Assembly: GCF_002506515.1 (NCBI RefSeq) | Contig: NZ_DAXS01000023.1 | Coordinates: 1-23,817 of the forward strand | Length of the DNA stretch: 23,817 nt | Origin: Caldivirga sp. UBA161 | Lineage (GTDB): Archaea; Thermoproteota; Thermoprotei; Thermoproteales; Thermocladiaceae | Direction: 5' to 3' | Shown: piece by piece, positions 7,472 through 14,992 of the stretch | How positions within the stretch are numbered: the stretch's first letter is position 1 | How the letters are laid out: every line of letters starts with the position of its first letter | The notes under the pieces: model-generated | The model's database searches: none | What the model saw: the letters and a program-made list of their open reading frames with translations, nothing else | What the model was told of the DNA's origin: nothing | Made by a program: the position numbers and the translations under genes

Positions 7472-7593
7472 GGAAGCAGCCTAATCTATTTAACTATTTC
7501 CCGCCTAATAACTTGTGGATCATATACTCTTTGAGTCGAGGGAGAGTAGTAAAGAATCATGTTCATTAAGCTCATGCTAAGTGAGTATGAAAA

Positions 7594-7603
7594 TATATTT
7601 AAA
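7594..7603 (+). promoter_or_regulatory. TATA box of the THUMP gene
   Basis: TATATTTAAA is centred about 26 bases before ATG 7624. It places the start codon there and not at GTG 7612. Confidence 0.55.
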
Positions 7604-7623
7604 CTGACTTAGTGGAGTTAAGT

Positions 7624-8160
7624 ATGGTAGTAATGTCATTTAACCTAGTGATATCCACGGGTAGGGGTGTTGAGGGTAAGTGTATTGCTGAATTAAGGAG
7701 GGTTAGTGAATTGCTTTCAGTTAACATTAGGACATTCTTCACTGGTTTTGATGGATTATTAACAGGTAGGGTTGATATGGATCCTGTGGCATTTAGTAAT
7801 AGTTTGAGGGAGTTGGTTACTAGTAACGCCTTTGTACCAAGATTCATACTTAAGGTTGTACCCGTTCAGGAGGTGGTTAGGACTGATGTTAATGAGATAG
7901 TTGATAAAGCTGTTCAAATGGGTAACTCCATGATTGCCGAGGGGGAGACTTATAAAATAGAGGTTAGGAGGAGGGGTGTCCTCTTCGATAGGATGGCCAT
8001 CATAGATAAGGCTGCACCGCAAATATTGAGGAAAGTTAAGTTGGAGAATCCTGATAAGGTAATCCAAATAGAGGTATTTCCATCAAAGACAGGCATAGCG
8101 GTAATAAGGGAGGATGATGTTTTCAGCCTACTTAAAGTAACCGTGGGTGGCCAACGTTAA
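7624..8160 (+). CDS. THUMP-domain RNA-binding protein, Tan1-like
   Basis: A protein of about 178 residues resembling Tan1, the THUMP partner of the tRNA N4-acetylcytidine acetyltransferase. It opens with FNLVISTGRGVEGKCIAEL, like the Tan1/THUMP start 'F-N-L-v-v-s-t-x-R-x-x-E'. The C-terminal half holds the THUMP core: a helix VDKAVQMGNSMIAEGETYKIEVRRRG, then a helix and strand ending in NPDKVIQIEVFPSKTGIAVI, the usual 'P-d-x-x-v-x-v-e-i-x-g-x-x-x-g-v-s-v' tail. THUMP domains bind the acceptor end of tRNA, so a tRNA-modification role is likely; a bare THUMP protein has no catalytic part of its own. Starts at GTG 7612 or ATG 7633 are possible, but the TATA box favours ATG 7624. It converges with the L21e gene, 8 bases between stops. 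Confidence 0.85.
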   Translation: MVVMSFNLVISTGRGVEGKCIAELRRVSELLSVNIRTFFTGFDGLLTGRVDMDPVAFSNSLRELVTSNAFVPRFILKVVPVQEVVRTDVNEIVDKAVQMGNSMIAEGETYKIEVRRRGVLFDRMAIIDKAAPQILRKVKLENPDKVIQIEVFPSKTGIAVIREDDVFSLLKVTVGGQR

Positions 8161-8168
8161 GGTTCATT

Positions 8169-8528
8169 TTAATTGCTCTCACTTTGAATAATGGGTTTAC
8201 CCAATGCCCTCTCCTTGAGGAAGTTCTCAAGGTTAAGGGGCTTAACATGCTCAGGTGTTGTTATTATAATCCTCCTCTCACCCATGAAGTTAACTTCCAA
8301 TACTAGAGCCTTTCCCCTCCATCCAATTAGTGTTCCAATCCTACCCTGATACCTCTTATGTGGTGCAGTACTTATGTAAACTGGGTCAATATCTATAACT
8401 AACTTATCACCAACCTTATAGTACCTTGCAAGGAGCCACTTAAATAACCCAGGCCTACCTTTCTCCCTGGGTGCCTTTGAAAGCAATCTCCTAGACTTAA
8501 ACCTGTAGCCATGCGTCCTAGCAACCAT
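8169..8528 (-). CDS. rpl21e: Large-subunit ribosomal protein L21e
   Basis: Archaeal/eukaryotic ribosomal protein eL21, a structural component of the 50S subunit. The 119-residue basic chain has the family features in order: an N-terminal basic arm rich in Arg/Lys (SRRLLSK), the KVGDKLVIDIDP strand-turn, PHKRYQGRIGTLIGWRGKA (family 'P-H-x-x-y-x-G-x-x-G-x-v'), and the terminal ITTPEHVKPL. Length is slightly above the usual archaeal ~100 because of a C-terminal tail. TATA-like ATTTAAAA at 8551-8558 starts exactly 30 bases before ATG 8528, so translation is leaderless. Confidence 0.96.
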   Translation of the reverse strand: MVARTHGYRFKSRRLLSKAPREKGRPGLFKWLLARYYKVGDKLVIDIDPVYISTAPHKRYQGRIGTLIGWRGKALVLEVNFMGERRIIITTPEHVKPLNLENFLKERALGKPIIQSESN

Positions 8529-8550
8529 GGCTGCAATGCCTACTGAAGGT

Positions 8551-8558
8551 TTTTAAAT
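8551..8558 (-). promoter_or_regulatory. TATA box of rpl21e
   Basis: ATTTAAAA on the minus strand lies 30 to 23 bases before ATG 8528. Confidence 0.6.
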
Positions 8559-8581
8559 TTATAGTGGGAGAGGCATGGTGC

Positions 8582-9013
8582 TTAAATTGCTGTTGGAGGC
8601 CCCTTCTGCTGCGGCTGCTGGGGCTGAGTCATGGCTGGTAATGGTATTGTGGGGGGAATACCTAATTCCCTGGCAACTAATCCCGCCTCAAATACCGCGT
8701 ACTGGGTTATTATGGCTTGAATTTCAGGTGGAACATTACCACCCTTTAATTGCCCAGATATCCTCTTAACATCATCACTGGTGGCCTGTATAGTTAATAA
8801 ACCCCTTATGGTTATGCCTATTGACGGCGGCATTGACGATACCGTTATGGTGAATGGCACATTAACCAACTCCTCCATTACCTCCGGTGGCCCATTAACC
8901 TGAATATTCATTGCCATTTGAAGTTGAGTACCAGGTGGCGGTGGTGCTGTAACTTCCCCATGTATGTAAAGGAACCTTACTCCAATACCCTTGTAAACCA
9001 CTATTAAGTTCAT
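8582..9013 (-). CDS. Unrecognised conserved-looking protein with a Pro/Gln tail
   Basis: I do not recognise this 143-residue protein. The first ~80 residues alternate hydrophobic and polar positions as several beta strands, some containing PPPPG and PPEV turns. A helix IQAIITQYAVFEAGLVAREL follows (about 98-117), then GIPPTIPLP, and a low-complexity tail rich in Pro and Gln. The order (beta sheet, long helix, Pro-rich 'G-x-P-P-x-x-x-P') loosely recalls the SecB chaperone fold, but this is an impression from layout only. ATG 9013 is the annotated start. A TATA box CTTAAATA at 9023-9030 would instead give a leaderless GTG at 9001, removing four residues. It is transcribed away from the ribbon-helix-helix gene region and toward L21e. 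Confidence 0.75.
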   Translation of the reverse strand: MNLIVVYKGIGVRFLYIHGEVTAPPPPGTQLQMAMNIQVNGPPEVMEELVNVPFTITVSSMPPSIGITIRGLLTIQATSDDVKRISGQLKGGNVPPEIQAIITQYAVFEAGLVARELGIPPTIPLPAMTQPQQPQQKGPPTAI

Positions 9014-9124
9014 TGAAGCATATATTTAAGCATTCTGTAACCAATTAATGATTATTTAGTTATTTTATTGATCCAGCAACCAAGCTAAGGTAATATTTTT
9101 TACTCCCCGGCTTTAAGAACCTCC

Positions 9125-9331
9125 TCACCTACCACTCATCAGCATTCCACTACCCTGCTCAACCCCTCTGGCGCTCTCCCTGAGGAGGAGGTCCCTTATA
9201 GCTACCCTAATGGCTTCACTCCTTGAGGGGAATACCCCTCTCCTAACTAATTCATCAAGCTCCTCAAGCATTTGTCGCGGTATGTGGACTGATATTAACA
9301 CCATCTTCTCCTCTGACTTGGTTTTAGGCAT
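9125..9331 (-). CDS. Ribbon-helix-helix (CopG-like) transcriptional regulator
   Basis: A 68-residue DNA-binding protein. The N-terminal strand MVLISVHIPRQMLEELDELV is the ribbon plus helix A, and FPSRSEAIRVAIRDLLLRE is the turn and helix B with the 'S-R-S-E-A-I-R' signature of CopG-type repressors. A short Gly/Met tail follows. Such proteins bind DNA as dimers or tetramers through the paired strands. TATA-like ATTTAAAA at 9356-9363 is correctly placed for leaderless ATG 9331. No antitoxin-like partner gene adjoins it, so a toxin-antitoxin role is not supported; a stand-alone regulator is more likely. Confidence 0.92.
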   Translation of the reverse strand: MPKTKSEEKMVLISVHIPRQMLEELDELVRRGVFPSRSEAIRVAIRDLLLRESARGVEQGSGMLMSGR

Positions 9332-9355
9332 AGTTTTTTATTTTGAACGAGCCCT

Positions 9356-9363
9356 TTTTAAAT
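9356..9363 (-). promoter_or_regulatory. TATA box of the small RHH regulator
   Basis: ATTTAAAA on the minus strand starts 32 bases before ATG 9331. Confidence 0.5.
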
Positions 9364-9484
9364 ATCTCCCTCGTATTCAGCCTTGTAATCCACAAATATA
9401 ATAAGTGGATCATAAATAATCACTATGGGGTATTTATATACTTAATATATGGTATCTACATGTGATTGACTTAGCTAACAGTGG

Positions 9485-10033
9485 TTAAAACTCGAAGATT
9501 ACTTCCCTTATCAAATTCATTATCGAGTCCGGCCCATCATAACCGAATAAGGCTACACCAGTGCTTCTATCATACCTACCAACCATGATTGTGGGTGTTC
9601 CAGGAACCTTAACTGACTTAGCCAAATTCTTACATTCATTAACTGCCTGAAGTTCATCAGTAGCCTCCTCATCACTTACCTCCTCAATATCCTTAACTAA
9701 CTCACCCTTCTCAATCATATTACTGTAAATTTTATTAAGTGCATTAAGGAATTCACTTGGGTTTTTCTTAAACAGCACCCTTACCTTGGCGTGAAGTTTC
9801 TCAACTCTATGCACCGGATAATCAACAAATATTATATCAATAATACCTTTCTGGTTCAACTGAGTTAAATAATCCATTAAATCCACATCCAGTAACGCGC
9901 ATCCAGGGCAGTGTAAGTCATAGAATAGCACCACGAATCCCTTAGCATTACCATTAGCCTTAATCTTAAGTGCATACTTATCCACCCTGCTTAGGAAATC
10001 ACCCACATTACTAATAACCCATCTATCCCCCAT
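9485..10033 (-). CDS. Thioredoxin-fold (DsbA-like) protein with CPGC active site
   Basis: A 182-residue thiol-disulfide protein. The redox motif CPGC sits at residues 42-45 after the strand FVVLFYDLH. A helical insertion of about 80 residues separates it from the cis-proline loop VPGTPTIMV (cis-Pro about 147). The insertion places it in the DsbA/thioredoxin-4 group, not plain thioredoxin. A further Cys at about 134 lies in the insertion. No signal peptide or membrane anchor is visible, so it should be cytosolic, where many hyperthermophilic crenarchaea keep disulfide-bonded proteins. TATA-like TTATTAAG at 10057-10064 fits the leaderless ATG 10033. It is divergent from a small unrecognised gene. 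Oxidase, isomerase or reductase activity cannot be decided from sequence. Confidence 0.87.
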   Translation of the reverse strand: MGDRWVISNVGDFLSRVDKYALKIKANGNAKGFVVLFYDLHCPGCALLDVDLMDYLTQLNQKGIIDIIFVDYPVHRVEKLHAKVRVLFKKNPSEFLNALNKIYSNMIEKGELVKDIEEVSDEEATDELQAVNECKNLAKSVKVPGTPTIMVGRYDRSTGVALFGYDGPDSIMNLIREVIFEF

Positions 10034-10056
10034 ACTTAATTGGGTGTTAAGTGGTG

Positions 10057-10064
10057 CTTAATAA
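10057..10064 (-). promoter_or_regulatory. TATA box of the DsbA-like gene
   Basis: TTATTAAG on the minus strand starts 31 bases before ATG 10033. Confidence 0.45.
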
Positions 10065-10112
10065 CCTTACTTGCTACTGAAATTGCACCAATTTATTAAA
10101 CGACACGTTTAA

Positions 10113-10544
10113 ATGAATGTTAGGGTAATAATCATTGTGGGCATCATTGATGATATTAATGATGTGATTAGGTTACTTGAAGCCTATAGGAGTAAGTGTA
10201 GTGGCTCATGTGTTGAGGTTAATAAGGCTATTGATGAGTTAAGGGGTATTGTTAATGATGTTGGCATTATGCTGGACTTCATTTCAAGAACCTTCACTGA
10301 ATCCCAGAGGCTACTTGCACGCTACCTCACAACTAGGGTTAATGTTGAGTCAAGCCTATTGAAGGTAATCATGGATGGCGATAATGACGAGTACCTGGAT
10401 GATTTAGTGAAGAGGCTTAACACATCCCCTGATCAAGTTATTAAAATACTTGAGATCCTTAAGGCAAGTGGCTTAGTGGATTATGCGCTTAAGTACGATA
10501 ATAATATTAGAGTGCTTATTAGAAGAAGAACCATTACTGGTTAA
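10113..10544 (+). CDS. Unrecognised small protein with possible C-terminal winged helix
   Basis: I do not recognise this 143-residue protein. It is mostly helical: an amphipathic helix at about 12-27, a second at about 35-75, and a C-terminal part LDDLVKRLNTSPDQVIKILEILKASGLVDYALKYDNNIRVLIRRR. That part fits a winged helix-turn-helix (helix, turn at TSP, recognition helix, two-strand wing) and ends in a basic patch. Two Cys in the segment CSGSC (about residues 29-33) could form a disulfide or bind metal. ATG 10113 is the conventional start; the TATA-like TTTATTAA at 10092-10099 points to about 10122, so GTG 10137 is an alternative. It is divergent from the DsbA-like gene, which makes regulation of that gene conceivable but unproven. 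Confidence 0.75.
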   Translation: MNVRVIIIVGIIDDINDVIRLLEAYRSKCSGSCVEVNKAIDELRGIVNDVGIMLDFISRTFTESQRLLARYLTTRVNVESSLLKVIMDGDNDEYLDDLVKRLNTSPDQVIKILEILKASGLVDYALKYDNNIRVLIRRRTITG

Positions 10545-10563
10545 GTATAACCCCATTAGGAAC

Positions 10564-11082
10564 CTAATCCAAGAGTAACTGAACCTCATTTAGGAGTACC
10601 TTTAACCTTGAATACTCATCCTCGAGGCCATACTTTAACGCTAATGCTATTGCCTCAGCTAAATCCCTTCTAATTTTCCTAGCGTAGTTATTGTTCCCAG
10701 TTACTCTAATTAAACCCCTTTTATACTTCTCAATGAATTCATAGGCCTCCTCAACCTTATCATCAATCTTAATCTTAGCTAGTTCACGCTCAGCATTATT
10801 AACCCCCTTAATAGTCTTATTAATATTAATGTTAACATACATTGGTGGAGTAAGTAGCTTCGGTTCTGGTTTAGCTACATTAAGTTTACTGAGGAGGAAT
10901 GATGCAATTATGTGCCTAACAAGCTCAGACACACCATCAAGCCCTTCCTCCTTGGCTATGCGCATTAAGGCATCCTTAACTAACCTATGTACCCTTATTG
11001 AAACTACAGCCCCATCCTTATCTGGTGCACTGAATAAAAGCTCGTAACTCAGTTCCCGTAAATTCCCAGTCTCCTCCTTCAC
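10564..11082 (-). CDS. Ribbon-helix-helix protein with unknown C-terminal domain
   Basis: A 172-residue protein. Residues about 24-66 form a ribbon-helix-helix module: strand AVVSIRVHRLV, helix KDALMRIAKEEG, turn LDGVSEL, helix VRHIIASFLLSKL. The remaining ~100 residues contain a strand-like MYVNININK and two to three charged helices with no motif I know. The C-terminus may mediate oligomerisation or partner binding. GTG 11082 is the start; a TATA box ATTTAAAC at 11103-11110 places transcription about 2 bases from it. It lies just downstream of leuS on the same strand but has its own promoter. It is a DNA-binding regulator by fold; the target is unknown. Confidence 0.85.
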   Translation of the reverse strand: MKEETGNLRELSYELLFSAPDKDGAVVSIRVHRLVKDALMRIAKEEGLDGVSELVRHIIASFLLSKLNVAKPEPKLLTPPMYVNININKTIKGVNNAERELAKIKIDDKVEEAYEFIEKYKRGLIRVTGNNNYARKIRRDLAEAIALALKYGLEDEYSRLKVLLNEVQLLLD

Positions 11083-11102
11083 GGATTATTACTCATTAGC
11101 TT

Positions 11103-11110
11103 GTTTAAAT
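11103..11110 (-). promoter_or_regulatory. TATA box of the 172-residue RHH gene
   Basis: ATTTAAAC on the minus strand lies 28 to 21 bases before GTG 11082. Confidence 0.45.
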
Positions 11111-11130
11111 CACCTTATTAGGTAATTTAA

Positions 11131-14100
11131 TTAATATATATTAGTGTATGCGGATTCAACATAAATAGCAGGCCTACCTGGTAATGATAATCTAGCCCTA
11201 TTGGCGGGATCATTAACAGGTGCCACTGCATCCTGTATAGTTACTTTAATGCCAAGCCTCCTCTCAATGTAGGACTTAAAACCATGCATCACATTCACCT
11301 CCATATCCCTCAATAGCTTAAACCTAGGCAACTTACCACCAGCAATATCATTAACGATCCTAGCAACCACCTCACCCTTACCCTTATACTTACTGGCCAG
11401 GTTCCTTATTATATCCTTGACGACAATACCCCTATCCATCATTTCAACGGCTTCGTTGAAAATATCGTAAACGTAATCAGGGGGGCCAACGTAAATGTTC
11501 ACAACCCCAACCTGACCCTTAACCCTAGTGATTTCTCTAATATCGTCTATAAGCCTCTCAACCACCTTAAAGGCATTCTCCACGTCATCATTAATGTACT
11601 GCTGCTCCACCGTGGGCCACTTCTCAATGGATACGTACGTTGACTTACCCATACTGTGCCAAATCTCCTCAGCCATATGTGGCGTAATCGGCTGCATCAT
11701 CCTAACCCAAGCGTCGAGAACCTTCCATAGGGTGTACCTCACTTCATCCTTAGGTAACTCGTCCATTAGGGTCATGTATACCTTTACTGCATCGTATAGG
11801 TTAAAGAAGACCATTAACGCAAACTGCCTAATCCTCATTTCCTCAAGGGCCTTAGCACCCTCAGCAATAGTCCTGTTTAGGATACTTAGTAGCCACTTAG
11901 TGGGTATTGTTGGGTTACTAGGCTCCTTAGTTTCCTCACCCATACTTACTATGACTTGGGCCGTATTCCAAATATCCATTAACCTACTAAGCACTGTATC
12001 AACCTCATCACTCCTCCAATCCATAACATTATCTAAGTCCGCTGAGTAGGAGGCGTATAATCTTACTAAGTCTGGTGAATACTGTTCAATAGCCTCCTTA
12101 AGGTAGATGACATTGCCAAGCGACTTACTCATCCTTCTTCCCTCCCTAATTACGTAGTTGTTTAGGGATATTGCCCTAGGCCAATGCCTTTCAGGGAATA
12201 TTGCAGCGTGGTGGGCTATGAAAAAGCTTAAGTGGTTAGATATTAAATCTATGCCACTGTGCCTTTGATCAACAGGGTACCAGTACTCGAACTCAGCCCT
12301 AATACTCTCAATGATACTCTTATCAACACCTAGGAGCTTGGCAATAGCCTCAGGACTACCTTGACCTAGGAATACGTAATCATAGAAGCTTACTAGTTTA
12401 TTTAAGGCAACTGAATCCTCAGCCCTAGTTTCAATAACTCTCTTGGCTAATTCACCCAGCTTCACGGCTAACCCGGTTTCATTAAGCTTATGGGCTATTG
12501 TGTAGAAGGCCATGTATATCGTTGAGTCACTTAATGATTCAATAACCCAGTCAGGATCCCACGGCATTCTAGTGCCTAACCCCTTCTTCCTGGCGCAGGG
12601 CCTCATGTTTAACCAATCTAAGGTTGCCTTGAAGTTTTGCCTATACTCCTCCGGCATTATTCTCATGTTATTAAGGGCCTTAATCATTAGGCTCTTCCAA
12701 GTTGGGTCGCCGAAGTTCAAGAACCATTGATCCTTAATAACAGCCACAATAACTCTTGAACCACCCCTAGTGTACACTTTCCTTGGCTCAACCTCATACA
12801 TAATGTCTAATAATCCCCTACTCCTCAAATCCTCTATTACCTTAACCCTAGCGTCATTAACCTTAACGCCATTGAGTGGAGTATTATCACCCATGACTCC
12901 GTTATAATACTCCTCCCTATACACAATACTAGTTGCCTCCTCCAACTTCTCCCTATCATTCTGGCTCCTAATATTCAACTTCTCAACAACATCCTTAGCA
13001 GGGTACTTGCTGAACCCAGGTAACTTAATTATGCTTATTGGTTCAATTGCCTTAACAATACTCTCAATACCATACCTCCTAAGTAACTCATCATTACTCT
13101 TCAAGTCCATTAAGGCTACGTAATCATAAGGTGCATGCGCTGGAACACTATAAACAACTCCAGTGGCTGTATCATCATCAACGAATTGTGCTGGCAATAT
13201 GGGTAACTTAACTCCTATGGGGCTTTCAACAAACTTACCCACAAGCTCACTACCCTTAAACTCCCTCACAACCTTAACATCCTTATCCTGATACTGAAGC
13301 TTCCATGCAGCCACCTTTGAAATAATCCACCTCTCCTCATTAACAATAGCCTCAACATATGTTGAATCAGCGTTAATCCAAACATTGGTTGCCCCATATA
13401 TTGTCTCAGGCCTTAGGGTTGCAGCCACTAAGTATGAGTCATTTAACTTAAACTTCAGTAAATTGAACTGCAGTATATCTATGGTTAACTCATCCCCACC
13501 CCTAATGTCATGTTCACCCACTGCTTGATTCTCATCAGGTGCATAGAGGACTTGGTGGCGCCCCCTCACTAAGTAGCCCTTTGAGGCTAATTTAACGTAC
13601 TGCCAAATTATGAAGGAACTGTAATGTGGGTCACCTGTCATGAATATTCTCCTGAAGTCCATTGAGTAACCTATTGACTTGAAGTCATTAATGTACGTAT
13701 CCTTAAAGAAGTTAACAATGTTCCAGGGATCCTTAAAGCCATTAACTATTTCACTCGCCTTAACAGCATCCTTAACATACATATTAACCTCCCTTTTCAA
13801 CCTATTCTCATACTCTACATCACCCTTACTTAACCTATCTGCAACAGCCTGAATAGGTGTACCAGTTATATGGAATGCAATTGGGAATAACACATTATAG
13901 CCCATCATTCTCTTAAACCGAGCCACAACATCACCCACCGTGAATGTTCTACCGTGACCCATGTGAGGTGGCCCCTCTATGTAGGGGTAAGGCACAGTTA
14001 TGAAGAATTTAGGCCTTGAATTATCTGGATTAGCATTAAATACCCCATTACTGTACCATTCAACCTGCCACTTCTCAGCTATCTTAGTAAGCTCCCTCAC
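11131..14100 (-). CDS. leuS: Leucyl-tRNA synthetase, archaeal type
   Basis: Charges tRNA-Leu with leucine in two steps via leucyl-adenylate. The 989-residue chain is of archaeal/eukaryotic type: the class I HIGH motif appears as HMGH (46-49) after PYPYIEGPP, the CP1 editing domain carries TLRPETIYGATNVWIN (about 228-243) and DDTATGVVYSVPAHAPYDY (about 309-327), and the KMSKS motif appears as RMSKS (656-660). An anticodon-binding helical domain and a C-terminal extension follow. All key motifs are present and length is normal. The start is GTG 14100, preceded by a strong Shine-Dalgarno GGAGG at 14106-14110, unusual in this window where most genes are leaderless. In-frame upstream codons reach a stop without another start. 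The SD directly follows the stop of a possible mini-ORF at 14111-14131. Confidence 0.97.
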   Translation of the reverse strand: MRELTKIAEKWQVEWYSNGVFNANPDNSRPKFFITVPYPYIEGPPHMGHGRTFTVGDVVARFKRMMGYNVLFPIAFHITGTPIQAVADRLSKGDVEYENRLKREVNMYVKDAVKASEIVNGFKDPWNIVNFFKDTYINDFKSIGYSMDFRRIFMTGDPHYSSFIIWQYVKLASKGYLVRGRHQVLYAPDENQAVGEHDIRGGDELTIDILQFNLLKFKLNDSYLVAATLRPETIYGATNVWINADSTYVEAIVNEERWIISKVAAWKLQYQDKDVKVVREFKGSELVGKFVESPIGVKLPILPAQFVDDDTATGVVYSVPAHAPYDYVALMDLKSNDELLRRYGIESIVKAIEPISIIKLPGFSKYPAKDVVEKLNIRSQNDREKLEEATSIVYREEYYNGVMGDNTPLNGVKVNDARVKVIEDLRSRGLLDIMYEVEPRKVYTRGGSRVIVAVIKDQWFLNFGDPTWKSLMIKALNNMRIMPEEYRQNFKATLDWLNMRPCARKKGLGTRMPWDPDWVIESLSDSTIYMAFYTIAHKLNETGLAVKLGELAKRVIETRAEDSVALNKLVSFYDYVFLGQGSPEAIAKLLGVDKSIIESIRAEFEYWYPVDQRHSGIDLISNHLSFFIAHHAAIFPERHWPRAISLNNYVIREGRRMSKSLGNVIYLKEAIEQYSPDLVRLYASYSADLDNVMDWRSDEVDTVLSRLMDIWNTAQVIVSMGEETKEPSNPTIPTKWLLSILNRTIAEGAKALEEMRIRQFALMVFFNLYDAVKVYMTLMDELPKDEVRYTLWKVLDAWVRMMQPITPHMAEEIWHSMGKSTYVSIEKWPTVEQQYINDDVENAFKVVERLIDDIREITRVKGQVGVVNIYVGPPDYVYDIFNEAVEMMDRGIVVKDIIRNLASKYKGKGEVVARIVNDIAGGKLPRFKLLRDMEVNVMHGFKSYIERRLGIKVTIQDAVAPVNDPANRARLSLPGRPAIYVESAYTNIY

Positions 14101-14103
14101 GAA

Positions 14104-14110
14104 CTCCTCC
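14104..14110 (-). promoter_or_regulatory. Shine-Dalgarno site of leuS
   Basis: GGAGGAG on the minus strand lies just before the GTG start at 14100 and abuts the TAA stop of the mini-ORF. It decides the leuS start. Confidence 0.7.
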
Positions 14111-14131
14111 TTACTTGAGAAGAAACCGCAT
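14111..14131 (-). CDS. Candidate leader peptide MRFLLK upstream of leuS
   Basis: ATG CGG TTT CTT CTC AAG TAA encodes six residues, two of them leucine (CUU, CUC). A TATA box at 14153-14160 predicts transcription starting at about 14130, so this ATG would be the 5' end of the leuS transcript. An upstream in-frame ATG at 14140 would extend it to MALMRFLLK with a third Leu (CUG), but lies before the predicted start. The TAA stop touches the leuS Shine-Dalgarno. Translation of this peptide could couple to or compete with leuS initiation. This is inference from position; the ORF is short enough to arise by chance. Confidence 0.35.
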   Translation of the reverse strand: MRFLLK

Positions 14132-14152
14132 CAGGGCCATAATCTAAGTAAG

Positions 14153-14160
14153 TATTTAAG
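14153..14160 (-). promoter_or_regulatory. TATA box of the leuS transcript
   Basis: CTTAAATA on the minus strand, preceded by an AAAG-like BRE, sets transcription start at about 14130, some 30 bases before the leuS GTG. Confidence 0.55.
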
Positions 14161-14205
14161 CTTTACACTAACCATAATTCCTACTATAATTTGAACAATA
14201 GTTAT

Positions 14206-14226
14206 GAAAGGCTGCAAGAGCCTTTC
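14206..14226. repeat. Perfect 8-bp hairpin between the YkgJ-like gene and leuS
   Basis: GAAAGGCT (14206-14213) and AGCCTTTC (14219-14226) form a perfect inverted repeat around a GCAAG loop. It lies about 58 bases past the stop of the YkgJ-like gene on the minus strand and upstream of the leuS promoter. No T-run follows on either strand, so it is not a standard terminator; it may end or protect the upstream mRNA. Confidence 0.55.
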
Positions 14227-14283
14227 TAGTCTTCACTCGGCTAAACATTATTACAAATTAATATTATATAGAGTAATATAACC

Positions 14284-14970
14284 TTACACACCTATGTTTA
14301 TATTGTTCCTTTTATTCATCTTACTCATATTCACTACTTCATTAACAGTAAGGTTCGGGTAATACCTCCTTATGAACCAGAAAGAGTTCACTATGGGGTA
14401 ATTGTAGGTTCCATCGTCTTCCCTTAAATCAACCTCACCAATCCTCCATAGGTATGATAAGTAGCTTGAGTATATTTTCCTAGCTTCCACCATCTCTAAT
14501 GCTGCTGGGAATTCATTAACAAATACTTGACTAGCTAGATTTAAGTCTGAGCTTAGTTTAATTAATATTCCATTACTTAAGCCTTGTTTAACCACTGGGC
14601 ATATTGTTGAGGCTGCGTACTTAACCTCAAAGTCTATTACCTTATTTAACCTATCAATGGAGTACCTTATTATTCTTGGTAGGTATGGGTAGGCGCGGCA
14701 GGTTAAGGGCTTATACTTATCGTGAACCAGGCACTTATTGTTGCTTAGGAAGGGGCACTTATTCTCATCATTAAGGAGCATTAAGTACGATAGGGCTAAG
14801 ATGACTTTATTATTTAAATCAACTACAGTGTACCCAGTCCTAAACTTAACCTCAACACCCAATTCCTCGGCTTCATCCTGTATTAAATAAACCTCATGAG
14901 GCAAAACTGTTACTGGGCTTAACCTACAGCATAGGCCGCAATTAGGCATGCATTTAAACACAAACGGCAC
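14284..14970 (-). CDS. YkgJ-family cysteine-cluster protein (putative metal-binding)
   Basis: A 228-residue protein with the zinc- or iron-chelating Cys cluster of the YkgJ/UPF0153 family. The N-terminal motif CMPNCGLCC (residues 7-15) and the later NKCPFLSNNKCLVHDKY ... LTCRAYPY supply six to eight Cys (about 70-95), with one more in STICPVV. These ligands likely bind an Fe-S or Zn centre; the biochemical role of the family is poorly known. The C-terminal ~100 residues are helical and unfamiliar. GTG 14970 is exactly 30 bases after the start of an ATTTAAAC box (14993-15000), so leaderless. It lies downstream of the riboflavin-pathway reductase on the same strand, with 44 bases between. Confidence 0.88.
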   Translation of the reverse strand: MPFVFKCMPNCGLCCRLSPVTVLPHEVYLIQDEAEELGVEVKFRTGYTVVDLNNKVILALSYLMLLNDENKCPFLSNNKCLVHDKYKPLTCRAYPYLPRIIRYSIDRLNKVIDFEVKYAASTICPVVKQGLSNGILIKLSSDLNLASQVFVNEFPAALEMVEARKIYSSYLSYLWRIGEVDLREDDGTYNYPIVNSFWFIRRYYPNLTVNEVVNMSKMNKRNNINIGV

Positions 14971-14992
14971 TATGGATCACTTTTAAAGGGGA

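Noticed and set aside
9125..9331. Toxin-antitoxin module with the CopG-like protein as antitoxin
   Set aside because: No small toxin-like gene adjoins it on the same strand, and it has its own promoter.
9404..9424. Imperfect inverted repeat AGTGGAT...AATCACT as an RHH operator
   Set aside because: Only six bases pair, with a bulge, and it is about 75 bases upstream of the gene; too weak in AT-rich DNA.
11528..12049. 173-codon plus-strand ORF
   Set aside because: It is antisense to the leuS C-terminal region, with no promoter or family motif.
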